Below, one piece after another: positions 24,313-30,530 of a stretch of DNA of 35,491 bases. The position numbers were made by a program, and so were the translations under genes. Origin of the DNA: DATLHO01 sp035539855. GTDB lineage: Bacteria > Bacteroidota > Ignavibacteria > OLB7. The stretch lies in assembly GCA_035539855.1 (NCBI GenBank), contig DATLHO010000011.1, forward strand, positions 1-35,491, given 5' to 3'. A model generated the notes under the pieces. It was given only the letters and a program-made list of their open reading frames with translations, was not told where the DNA came from and did not search any database. How positions within the stretch are numbered: position 1 is the first letter of the stretch; each line of letters starts with the position of its first letter.

Positions 24313-25152
24313 ATGCGCATCGGCCAGTTTCTCGCGGCCTTCGACCGCACGCTGCCGCTCTCGCTCGCGCTCGACGGCGATCCCGTCGGCCTGCAGGTGT
24401 GCGCCGAGGACGCGGAGCTCAGCGGCGTCGCCGTCGCCTACGAGCTCGACGTCGCCGCGGTGGCGCGGGCGGCCGAGGCGGGCGCGAATCTCATCATCGC
24501 CTTTCACCCGCTCATCTATGCCCCGCTGCGGTACGTCGGCGGCGACGGCCGGGTCGAGCGCACGGTGATCGAGCTGATCGATCGGAGGATCGCGCTCTAC
24601 GTCGTGCACACGGCGTTCGACGCGCATCCCCGTGGCACGAGCGCGCTGCTCGGCGAGGCGATCGGCCTGCGGGCGATCGAGCCCATCGTCCCGGATCCCT
24701 CCTTCGACGGCGGTGGTTTCGGCGCTGTTGGTAACTTGTCGCAGCCGCTGGCGCTCGGCGAGCTTGCCGAGCGCGTCCGCGCCGCCTGTGGCGCGGCGGT
24801 CGTTCGCGTCGCCGGACGTGACAAGGGGGCGCTCGAGCGGGAGGTCTCGCGCGTGGCAATCGTCGGCGGAAGCGGCATGAGCTACTACGACGCGGCGGTC
24901 GCCAGCGGAGCCGAGGCGTTCATCTCGGCCGACGTGCGCTACCATGCGTTCCATGCGGCCATCGACCGCATCCCGGTGCTCGATCCCGGCCACGCCGAAT
25001 CCGAGGCCTACGTCGTCGACGGCATCGCCGACCTCGTGCGCCGGTGCATCGAAACACTCGGACTGCCGCTGGCAGTGATTCCACTCGTGGAATCCACCAA
25101 CCCGGTACATTACATCGTCAATACGAATAGACCCAGTCCCACTGGAGACTAG
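24313..25152 (+). CDS. Nif3/DUF34-family dinuclear metal protein
   Basis: 279 residues; the ATG at 24313 has an AGGA site. Family segments are visible in order: SLALDGDPVGLQVC near the N-terminus (the DNVGL-like motif), NLIIAFHPLIYAPL (normally HHP), ALYVVHTAFDAHPRGTS and VLDPGHAESEAYVVDGIADL (the GH-E metal motif) near the C-terminus. The length suits the compact form without the inserted PII-like domain. The family binds two metal ions, and its reaction is uncertain despite the old GTP cyclohydrolase 1 type 2 annotation. The first His of the usual HH pair is Phe here. It is followed after 18 bp by the CT398-type zinc-ribbon gene, a pairing common in FCB genomes. Confidence 0.9.
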   Translation: MRIGQFLAAFDRTLPLSLALDGDPVGLQVCAEDAELSGVAVAYELDVAAVARAAEAGANLIIAFHPLIYAPLRYVGGDGRVERTVIELIDRRIALYVVHTAFDAHPRGTSALLGEAIGLRAIEPIVPDPSFDGGGFGAVGNLSQPLALGELAERVRAACGAAVVRVAGRDKGALEREVSRVAIVGGSGMSYYDAAVASGAEAFISADVRYHAFHAAIDRIPVLDPGHAESEAYVVDGIADLVRRCIETLGLPLAVIPLVESTNPVHYIVNTNRPSPTGD

Positions 25153-25170
25153 CTAACGGAGGCACTGACC

Positions 25171-25893
25171 GTGGAAGAGGTACTTCGCGCCCTGTACAGG
25201 CTGCAGCAGATCGACCTGGAGCTCGATGAGCTCAACGAGGGGAGCGCCGATCTCCCGGGGGAGGTTCAGGAGCTCGAGCAGCGTATCGTGACGCTGCAGT
25301 CGTCGATCGAGGCAGAGGAGCAGCGGTTGCATGATCTGCGGCGCGGGCGCAACGATTCGAAGGCAACCATCGAGACGATGCGCGAGCGTATCCGTGAGCT
25401 CAACGAGCGACTGCGCACCGTGCGCAACAACCGCGAGTACGAAGCGACGACGCATGACATCGCGGCCGCCGAGGCCGAGCTCCAGGGCACCGAGCGCTCG
25501 ATGATGGGGCTCGACGGCGAGGAGGCCAACATCATGCGCGGCATCGAGACGCTCAAGGGCCAGAAGGAGGACGCGGCGACCGAGCTCGAAGAGAAGTCCG
25601 GCACGATGAAGATGCTCCACGAGACGCACGCCGACGAAATCAACGAGCTACGCACGACGCGCGAGTCGCTCGTCGGGCAGCTCGACGAGGAGCTCCTTCG
25701 TCGCTACAATCACATCCGCACCGCCTATCACGATGCGGTCGTGAAAGTTCGCAAGGGGGCGTGCGCCGGATGCTACCGCGCGATCACGCCGCAGACGATC
25801 ATCGAGATGCGCCGCAACGAGCAGATGTTCATCTGCGAGCACTGCGGGCGAATCCTCGTCGACGAAGAGACGGTCGCTTCGGTCACCGTCTAA
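25171..25893 (+). CDS. CT398-like coiled-coil zinc-ribbon protein
   Basis: 240 residues from a GTG at 25171, which has GGAGG eight bases upstream; the first residues read EEVLRALYRLQQIDLELDEL. Residues 1 to about 190 form a long helical hairpin (coiled coil). The C-terminal zinc ribbon has Cys198, Cys201, Cys222 and Cys225 (CAGC and CEHC). This is the CT398/DUF-type zinc-ribbon family, whose role is uncertain and has been linked to envelope processes and to Nif3 by gene neighbourhood. It is the last gene of the lipoprotein-nif3 unit and ends just before the RNase P RNA gene. Confidence 0.9.
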   Translation: MEEVLRALYRLQQIDLELDELNEGSADLPGEVQELEQRIVTLQSSIEAEEQRLHDLRRGRNDSKATIETMRERIRELNERLRTVRNNREYEATTHDIAAAEAELQGTERSMMGLDGEEANIMRGIETLKGQKEDAATELEEKSGTMKMLHETHADEINELRTTRESLVGQLDEELLRRYNHIRTAYHDAVVKVRKGACAGCYRAITPQTIIEMRRNEQMFICEHCGRILVDEETVASVTV

Positions 25894-25909
25894 GCTCGCC
25901 TGCGAGACA

Positions 25910-25917
25910 GTTCTTTG
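25910..25917 (+). promoter_or_regulatory. rnpB: GTTCTTTG box, possible promoter element for rnpB
   Basis: Six of eight bases match TAnnTTTG and the box ends about 9 bases before the inferred 5' end of RNase P RNA. No TTG lies at the expected upstream spacing, so this is weak. Confidence 0.3.
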
Positions 25918-25926
25918 ACATCATCC

Positions 25927-26328
25927 GGAGTGCGTCGGGCAGTCGCTTCGACTCGTTCGAAGAGGAACGTCCGAACTCCACAGGGCAGCGTGCCAGCTAA
26001 CGGCTGGGCGTCCAATCGCGTCGGGCAACCGGCGCGAGAGACGACGGAAAGTGCAACAGAAAGGATACCGCCTCCCTCGGGAGGTAAGGGTGAAATGGCG
26101 AGGTAAGAGCTCACCGCGGACCGGGCAACCGGGACGGCAGTGCAAACCCCACGCGGAGCAAGGCCAAGCATGGCGTCGAGTCGGGAGCTGCCCGCTCCCT
26201 TCCGATCGTTCGCGATCGGAACGACGTCGGGTAGGCCGCTGGAGGGCACGGGCGACCGTGTCACGAGATAAATGACTGCCTCCCCCGCTTGCGGGGAAGA
26301 CAGAATTCGGCGTACAGATGCGCTTCGG
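25927..26328 (+). ncRNA. rnpB: RNase P RNA component
   Basis: The conserved 5' region GAGGAACGTCCGAACTCCAC is present (25964-25983), and near the 3' end is the conserved CAGAATTCGGCGTACAGA (26301-26318). The internal GGGTGAAATGGCGAGGTAAG segment is the other family hallmark. The ends come from a 12-bp P1 helix with wobble pairs: 25927-25938 (CCGGAGTGCGTC) with 26317-26328 (GATGCGCTTCGG). It is the catalytic RNA that cuts tRNA 5' leaders, about 400 nt, as usual for the bacterial type A class. Confidence 0.96.
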
Positions 26329-26366
26329 ATGGTGGATGATTCACGGGTGGCCGAACCGCCGCCCAG

Positions 26367-26407
26367 GCGCACCGCATTCGTCGAGAGTGCGGTGCGCTTC
26401 TCATTTC
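26367..26407 (+). terminator. Rho-independent terminator of rnpB
   Basis: A perfect 10-bp stem (26367-26376 with 26388-26397, GCGCACCGCA / TGCGGTGCGC) followed by TTCTCATTTC. It lies 39 bp after the RNase P RNA 3' end and 8-18 bp before the TPR gene. Confidence 0.85.
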
Positions 26408-26414
26408 GGAGTCC

Positions 26415-26735
26415 ATGCCAATGTCACGTCTTGACGACATGCTCGGCTTTCTGGAGCAGGACCCCGACGACAGCTTCGCGCGCTACGCCGTCGCGCTCGA
26501 GCTGCGATCGGCCGACCGCATTCCCGAGGCCATCGAGCAGCTCGAGGAGCTGCGCCGTCGCGATCCCTCTTACGTCGCGACCTACTACCAGCTCGGCGAG
26601 ATCCTCGCGCAGTCGGGCTCGATCGACCGCGCCGACGAAGCGTTCCGCGCAGGCATCGAAGTCGCGCGCGCCGTCGGCGACACGCACACGCGATCGGAGC
26701 TCGAGGCGGCGCTCGACGAGCTCCTCGATCGATGA
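26415..26735 (+). CDS. Small tetratricopeptide-repeat (TPR) protein
   Basis: 106 residues (ATG at 26415, or 26421 as the alternative). Two TPR-type helical pairs can be seen: DSFARYAVALELRSADRIPE leading to AIEQLEELRRRDP, and YYQLGEILAQSGSIDRADEA leading to FRAGIEVARAVGD. There is no signal peptide, so it is cytosolic. It is probably an interaction scaffold. Its stop codon overlaps the ATG of the OPRT-like gene (ATGA), so the two are translationally coupled and presumably act together. Confidence 0.88.
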   Translation: MPMSRLDDMLGFLEQDPDDSFARYAVALELRSADRIPEAIEQLEELRRRDPSYVATYYQLGEILAQSGSIDRADEAFRAGIEVARAVGDTHTRSELEAALDELLDR

Positions 26736-27271
26736 GGCGCGAGGAGATCCTCGAGCTGCTTCGGTCGACCGGAGCACTCCTCGACGAGCCGTCGACGCTT
26801 GCCGATGGGCGTCAGGTGCCGGTGCACGTGCGCGTGCCGAAGCTCACGCAGTTCGCTCCCTTCAACCGCCGCCTCTGCTTCGAGATCGTCCGCCACTACC
26901 TCGAGCTCGACATTCACGTCGTGGTCGCGATCGACGTCGCCTCGATCCCGGTCGCCGTCGACATCGGTCGTCAGCTCGAGACGCGCGCGATCCATCTCGC
27001 GTCGACCGACGCCGACACGCTCGAGCACGGCTTCGAGCTGTACCACGGCGAGCGCGTGCTCCTGATCATCGATCGCTTCGACGCAAACGAACAGATCGTC
27101 GCGGCGACGCGACTGGTGCGTCGCTCGGGTGCGCGCCTGGTCGGTGTCGGCTCGCTCGTCGACATGCGCGCGGGCGGGCGCGTCGAGACGGTACGAGACA
27201 TCACCGCAATCCGACTCGCCGACGACGAAACGACTCTCGCGCGACTCAGCTCCGAAGCACGCGGCGAGTGA
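26732..27271 (+). CDS. Degenerate orotate-phosphoribosyltransferase-like protein
   Basis: 179 residues. The whole length follows bacterial OPRTase (PyrE): ILELLRSTGALLD at the N-terminus, the middle helix-strand region LELDIHVVVAIDVASIPVAV, and LEHGFELYHGERVLLIIDRF leading to LVRRSGARLVGVGSLVDM. In genuine OPRTase the equivalent of residues 109-122 is the PRPP-binding loop (VLVVEDVVTTGGS or similar); here it reads VLLIIDRFDANEQ, so the acidic pair and the TGG turn are lost. It therefore probably cannot bind PRPP normally and looks like a pseudoenzyme or regulator. It overlaps the TPR gene at its start and the convergent DUF2520 gene by 26 bases at its end. Confidence 0.8.
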   Translation: MRREEILELLRSTGALLDEPSTLADGRQVPVHVRVPKLTQFAPFNRRLCFEIVRHYLELDIHVVVAIDVASIPVAVDIGRQLETRAIHLASTDADTLEHGFELYHGERVLLIIDRFDANEQIVAATRLVRRSGARLVGVGSLVDMRAGGRVETVRDITAIRLADDETTLARLSSEARGE

Positions 27272-28043
27272 GCATGACGAGCGCCTCGAACGCCGCGCCG
27301 ATCTCTCCGTCGAGATCGCGCACCGCGGCGAGCTGTGCCGCAACGACCGCGTCGTCGCCCCTGACGATCGGGCCCGTCATCGCCGCGGCCGCGCCCTCGA
27401 TGTGCGAGCGCAGCACGCTCGTGCGCATGAAGCCCGCCACGAGCTCGGCCGCCTCTTCCCCGTCGACTCCGGCCTCCCGATAGAGATTCTCCGCCATCGC
27501 GAACAGTGTCACGCTGAAGTTCGCAGCGGCCGTGGCCGCGGCATGATAGAGCGTGCGATGCGCCTCGTCGATGCCGAGCAGCCGGTAGCCGTCGTCGCCG
27601 AGAATGCCTCGTGCGGTCGCGAGGGACACCTCGTCGGAGGGCGTGACTCCCCAGATCGTCCGTTGCGGCATCGGAGCATCTCCGCGCACCGATGCGTTCG
27701 GATGCAGCGCGAGCGCACGCGCACCGCGCGCGATGAACGGCGCGAGCGGCGCCGTATCGAGCGCCCCGGCCGAGTGCACGACGACGACGTCGGTCCAGTT
27801 CTCGCGACCGCGTGCGATCGCATCGGCGACGCTGGAGATCGACGCGTCGGAGGTCGCGATCCACACGAGGTCGACGTCTGCGCCGGCGATGTCGGCGAGC
27901 GACGCTGCGCGCGCATCGGCCAGCCCCGCAAGCGTCGTTACGCGCGATGCGTCACGGCCGGCGACGACCGCGATGCGTCCCGCGAACGTCCGCGCGAGCG
28001 ACTCGGCGAGACGGCCGGTGCCGACCAGTGCGATCCCCTTCAT
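27246..28043 (-). CDS. DUF2520 / Rossmann-type dehydrogenase-like protein
   Basis: 265 residues. The N-terminus MKGIALVGTGRLAESLARTF is a dinucleotide-binding GxGxxA/G motif. VVVVHSAGALDTAPLAPFIA and ALHPNASVRGD follow in the middle. The C-terminal helical part TLYHAAATAAANFSVTLFAM, with AAAMTGPIVRGD, is the DUF2520 signature; these proteins resemble pyrroline-5-carboxylate reductase or F420/NADP reductases, but their substrate is unknown. It is convergent with the OPRT-like gene and divergent from the Thr-rich lipoprotein gene. Confidence 0.9.
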   Translation of the reverse strand: MKGIALVGTGRLAESLARTFAGRIAVVAGRDASRVTTLAGLADARAASLADIAGADVDLVWIATSDASISSVADAIARGRENWTDVVVVHSAGALDTAPLAPFIARGARALALHPNASVRGDAPMPQRTIWGVTPSDEVSLATARGILGDDGYRLLGIDEAHRTLYHAAATAAANFSVTLFAMAENLYREAGVDGEEAAELVAGFMRTSVLRSHIEGAAAAMTGPIVRGDDAVVAAQLAAVRDLDGEIGAAFEALVMLTRRVLRS

Positions 28044-28085
28044 GTATCACCCTCCTGTCATGTTCGACTCGCGGCGACAATCCTG

Positions 28086-28115
28086 TTGGAACCGAGATCG
28101 AATGCACTATTTTTG
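28086..28115 (+). promoter_or_regulatory. Candidate promoter for the Thr-rich lipoprotein gene (TTG-N19-TATTTTTG)
   Basis: TTG at 28086-28088 and a perfect TAnnTTTG box, TATTTTTG, at 28108-28115, 19 bases apart. The leader from about 28122 to the ATG at 28183 contains a 7-bp stem (GACACGC 28129-28135 with GCGTGTC 28150-28156). Confidence 0.65.
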
Positions 28116-28182
28116 TGGCCCGCAGTGCGACACGCGCGTGGAAGGTCCGGCGTGTCTCCTATCCTTTAATCTCTATCAGTCG

Positions 28183-28428
28183 ATGAAAGCAAAAGCGTTC
28201 CTGATTGCATCGCTCTTCGCGATGAGCCTCTCCCTGACCGCATGTGGCGGTGACAGCGAAGAGGTTCCGGCCTCGGACATGGACACGACGACCACGACCG
28301 AAGCACCGTCGATGCCGGCCGCCGACACGACGACGACCGTGACGAGCACGGACACGACCGTCACGTCGACCACGACGACGACCGTCAACGGCGACACGAC
28401 GGCCGCCTCGACCGACACGACGAAGTAA
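28183..28428 (+). CDS. Small Thr-rich lipoprotein
   Basis: 81 residues. The signal MKAKAFLIASLFAMSLSLTA is followed by Cys21, then GGDSEE. The remaining 60 residues are dominated by Thr, Asp, Ser, Ala and Val in short runs, with TTTTT stretches. They are encoded by many ACG/ACC codons, giving a low-complexity acidic surface tail. I do not recognise a family; such tails can be structural spacers or glycosylation targets. A strong candidate promoter lies upstream and a terminator hairpin downstream, so it is a single-gene unit. Confidence 0.8.
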   Translation: MKAKAFLIASLFAMSLSLTACGGDSEEVPASDMDTTTTTEAPSMPAADTTTTVTSTDTTVTSTTTTTVNGDTTAASTDTTK

Positions 28429-28471
28429 TCAGGTCCCCTCGCGTGCAGCGCACGCGAGCATGAGAACGAAG

Positions 28472-28508
28472 AACCCCCGGAGGCAGTGCCTTCGGGGGTT
28501 CGTTCGTA
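28472..28508. terminator. Bidirectional terminator between the lipoprotein and FAH genes
   Basis: A 13-bp stem (28472-28484 with 28488-28500) with a three-base loop and one G-U pair. The downstream sequence CGTTCGT is not a strong U-run. It lies between the convergent stops at 28428 and 28516. Confidence 0.8.
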
Positions 28509-28515
28509 CTGGAGC

Positions 28516-29523
28516 CTACTCCGCGCCGCGGACGAGCGTATTGGTCAGCGTGCCGAGCAGGTCGATCTCGCAGTCGACGACATCGCCCGGCTTCAGCCAC
28601 CAGTTGTCGGTGATCTTCGAGCCGTTGAGCTCGAGGAAGCAGCCGGTGCCCACGGTGCCCGAGCCGATGACGTCGCCGGGATAGAGCGTCACGCCGTAGG
28701 AAGCGCGCTCGAGAATCTGCGCGAACGTCCAGGACATGTCCTTGAGGTTACCGCGCGAGACCTCGGTGCCGTTGACGCGCGTGACCATCGTCAGGTCGTA
28801 GCGCTCGCCGTTCGGTCCGTCGATACGCCGCTCGGCGAGCTCGTCGCGCGTGGCGAGGAACGGGCCGATCGACGTCGCGAAGTCCTTGCCCTTGGCGGGT
28901 CCCAGGCTCATCGTCATCTCCTTCATTTGCAGCGCCCGCGCCGACCAGTCGTTCATGATCGTGTAGCCGGCGATATACTCGTCGGCCTCGGAGGCCTTGA
29001 TGTTGCGGCCCTCGCGACCGACGACGATCGCGCACTCGAGCTCGAAGTCGAGCTTCTCGCAATGCCGCTCGAGCACCTCGACGAATCCGGGTCCGGTGAC
29101 CGCCTGATGGTTCGTGAAGTAGAACACGGGGAACTCGTCGAACTCCGGAATCATCTCGACGCCGCGATTGCGACGCGCGGCTTCGACGTGCTGGCGGAAC
29201 GCGTAGCCGTCGCGCATCGACGTCGGTCGCGGCACCGGGGCCATCAGCTCGACCTCGTCGACTCGTAGAAACAGCTCGGCGGTCGAGTCGGCCGAGCGCG
29301 CCCAGTCGATGACCATCGGCAGCAACTGCTCGGCGGTATCCCATTGCTGGAGCATCGACAGGACGCTGTCGGTGGAGAACGGCGTCGTCAGCTCGCGCGA
29401 CTCCGCGGCGAGGAAGTCCGGCACGGCGCGGCCGAGATCGAGTACGTGCGAGTTGATCAGGGCGCCGGGCCGCCCCGTGCGGTCCGAGGTCGCGGCCGGC
29501 GTCCGATAGGTGACAAGCTTCAT
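28516..29523 (-). CDS. Fumarylacetoacetate hydrolase (FAH)-family protein
   Basis: 335 residues from the ATG at 29523. Family motifs are GYAFRQHVEAARRNRG (about 106-121), then FPVFYFTNHQAVTGPG. The metal-binding acidic set is Glu161 and Glu163 (LDFELECAIVVGREGRNI) and Asp192 (IMNDWSARALQMKEM). SIGPFLATRDEL, LERASYGVTLYPGDVIGSGT and WWLKPGDVVDCEIDLLGTLT complete the core. Members cleave or decarboxylate 2,4-diketo or related acids with Mg, Mn or Ca; homologues include fumarylacetoacetase, though the exact substrate here is not shown. No tyrosine-catabolism neighbours are present. Confidence 0.9.
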   Translation of the reverse strand: MKLVTYRTPAATSDRTGRPGALINSHVLDLGRAVPDFLAAESRELTTPFSTDSVLSMLQQWDTAEQLLPMVIDWARSADSTAELFLRVDEVELMAPVPRPTSMRDGYAFRQHVEAARRNRGVEMIPEFDEFPVFYFTNHQAVTGPGFVEVLERHCEKLDFELECAIVVGREGRNIKASEADEYIAGYTIMNDWSARALQMKEMTMSLGPAKGKDFATSIGPFLATRDELAERRIDGPNGERYDLTMVTRVNGTEVSRGNLKDMSWTFAQILERASYGVTLYPGDVIGSGTVGTGCFLELNGSKITDNWWLKPGDVVDCEIDLLGTLTNTLVRGAE

Positions 29524-29565
29524 CGTGATGAATTCGGTAATGGCGTTGTGCGTAGTCGAAGCGTG

Positions 29566-29573
29566 CAAAGGTA
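29566..29573 (-). promoter_or_regulatory. TACCTTTG box, candidate promoter element for the FAH gene
   Basis: A perfect TAnnTTTG match on the minus strand, 43 bp upstream of the FAH ATG. At the expected upstream distance there is GTG rather than TTG. Confidence 0.4.
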
Positions 29574-29603
29574 GCGATGCCGGCAGACCCGTGCACATGC
29601 CGA

Positions 29604-30026
29604 TCACCAGGTGCTGAGCATCCGGTCGGAGCCGGGGACGATCCTCCACTGCTCTCCGCTTCGCTCGAGATCGAGACCGACGCGCATCGTCATCTCCCCC
29701 ATCACCTGGTCGCCGCGCTCGACGCTGCCGGCGAGATCGAACTGCGCCTGCGCCCGGTCCTCGATCACGGTGGCGACGATGTTCCCTGCTTCGAAGCCGC
29801 TGCCGCCGGGGATCGTCGCGAGTCGATAGACGACGCTGCTGTCGCCGGCCGGGCTCACCGGCGCGACGCTTCCGTCGCTGAAGAGCCGCGCGAGCGAGGC
29901 GGTGTCGCGATCGTTGAGCGCGTCGACGAGATCGTCGACGGTCGCTTCGACGGCGGACTCGTCGCTGCTGGAGCAGGCGGCGAGCGTGGACGCGAGCGCG
30001 AAGAGCACGAGGTAGATTCGGCGCAT
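29604..30026 (-). CDS. Lipoprotein with NTF2/SnoaL-like domain
   Basis: 140 residues from the ATG at 30026. The signal MRRIYLVLFALASTLAACSS places the lipidated Cys at 18. The domain VDDLVDALNDRDTASLARLF, ending in the QWRIVPGS pattern, resembles the NTF2-like/DUF4440-type fold (a helix pair, then a curved sheet). The family is only tentatively assigned. It lies between the FAH gene and the YqaA-like gene on the same strand, with a 34-bp gap to the latter. Confidence 0.75.
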   Translation of the reverse strand: MRRIYLVLFALASTLAACSSSDESAVEATVDDLVDALNDRDTASLARLFSDGSVAPVSPAGDSSVVYRLATIPGGSGFEAGNIVATVIEDRAQAQFDLAGSVERGDQVMGEMTMRVGLDLERSGEQWRIVPGSDRMLSTW

Positions 30027-30060
30027 GATGGTCACGGGTACGGTTGAACGGGAGCGCGGA

Positions 30061-30498
30061 TCAGGAGGGCATCGCCACGACGAGCACCCAGTAGCGCAGG
30101 ACGCGCACCGAGTAGGCGACGAGCACGAAGTAGAGGAAGTTGACGCGCGTGACGCCGGCGACGAGCGTGAGCGGATCGCCGATGAACGGGAGCCACGACA
30201 GGAACAGTCCCCACGGACCAAAGCGGTCGAGCCATCGCACGGCGCGCGCGCTCCTCGTATCGGGATCAGCGCCGCCACCGAAGCGACTGCGGCCGAGTCG
30301 TCCCATCCAGTAGTTGAGCGTCACGCCGAGGCAGTTTCCGATCGAGGCCCAGACGAGGGCCTCGGTCTTCGGCAGGCCGAACGCGATCGCACCGATGAGC
30401 GCCGCCTCCGATCCGACCGGAACGATCGTCGCGGCGATGAACGCGATCAGCATCAGCCCCGGCCCGCCGTACTCCACCACCAGCGACTCCACATCCAC
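30061..30498 (-). CDS. YqaA/DedA-family membrane protein
   Basis: 145 residues, about four hydrophobic segments. The N-terminal PGLMLIAFIAATIVPVGSEA and the later GDPLTLVAGVTRVNFLYFVL follow the SNARE-associated/VTT (DedA) fold, with the conserved Gly/Asp-rich re-entrant loop (FLSWLPFIGDPLTLVAG). Small YqaA proteins of this fold are inner-membrane proteins; larger DedA members take part in lipid recycling and proton-dependent processes. It starts 33 bp after ppk, so the two are probably co-transcribed. Confidence 0.88.
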   Translation of the reverse strand: MDVESLVVEYGGPGLMLIAFIAATIVPVGSEAALIGAIAFGLPKTEALVWASIGNCLGVTLNYWMGRLGRSRFGGGADPDTRSARAVRWLDRFGPWGLFLSWLPFIGDPLTLVAGVTRVNFLYFVLVAYSVRVLRYWVLVVAMPS

Positions 30499-30530
30499 CT
30501 CGTCGTCTCGATGTCGATAAGCGCCGGTGT

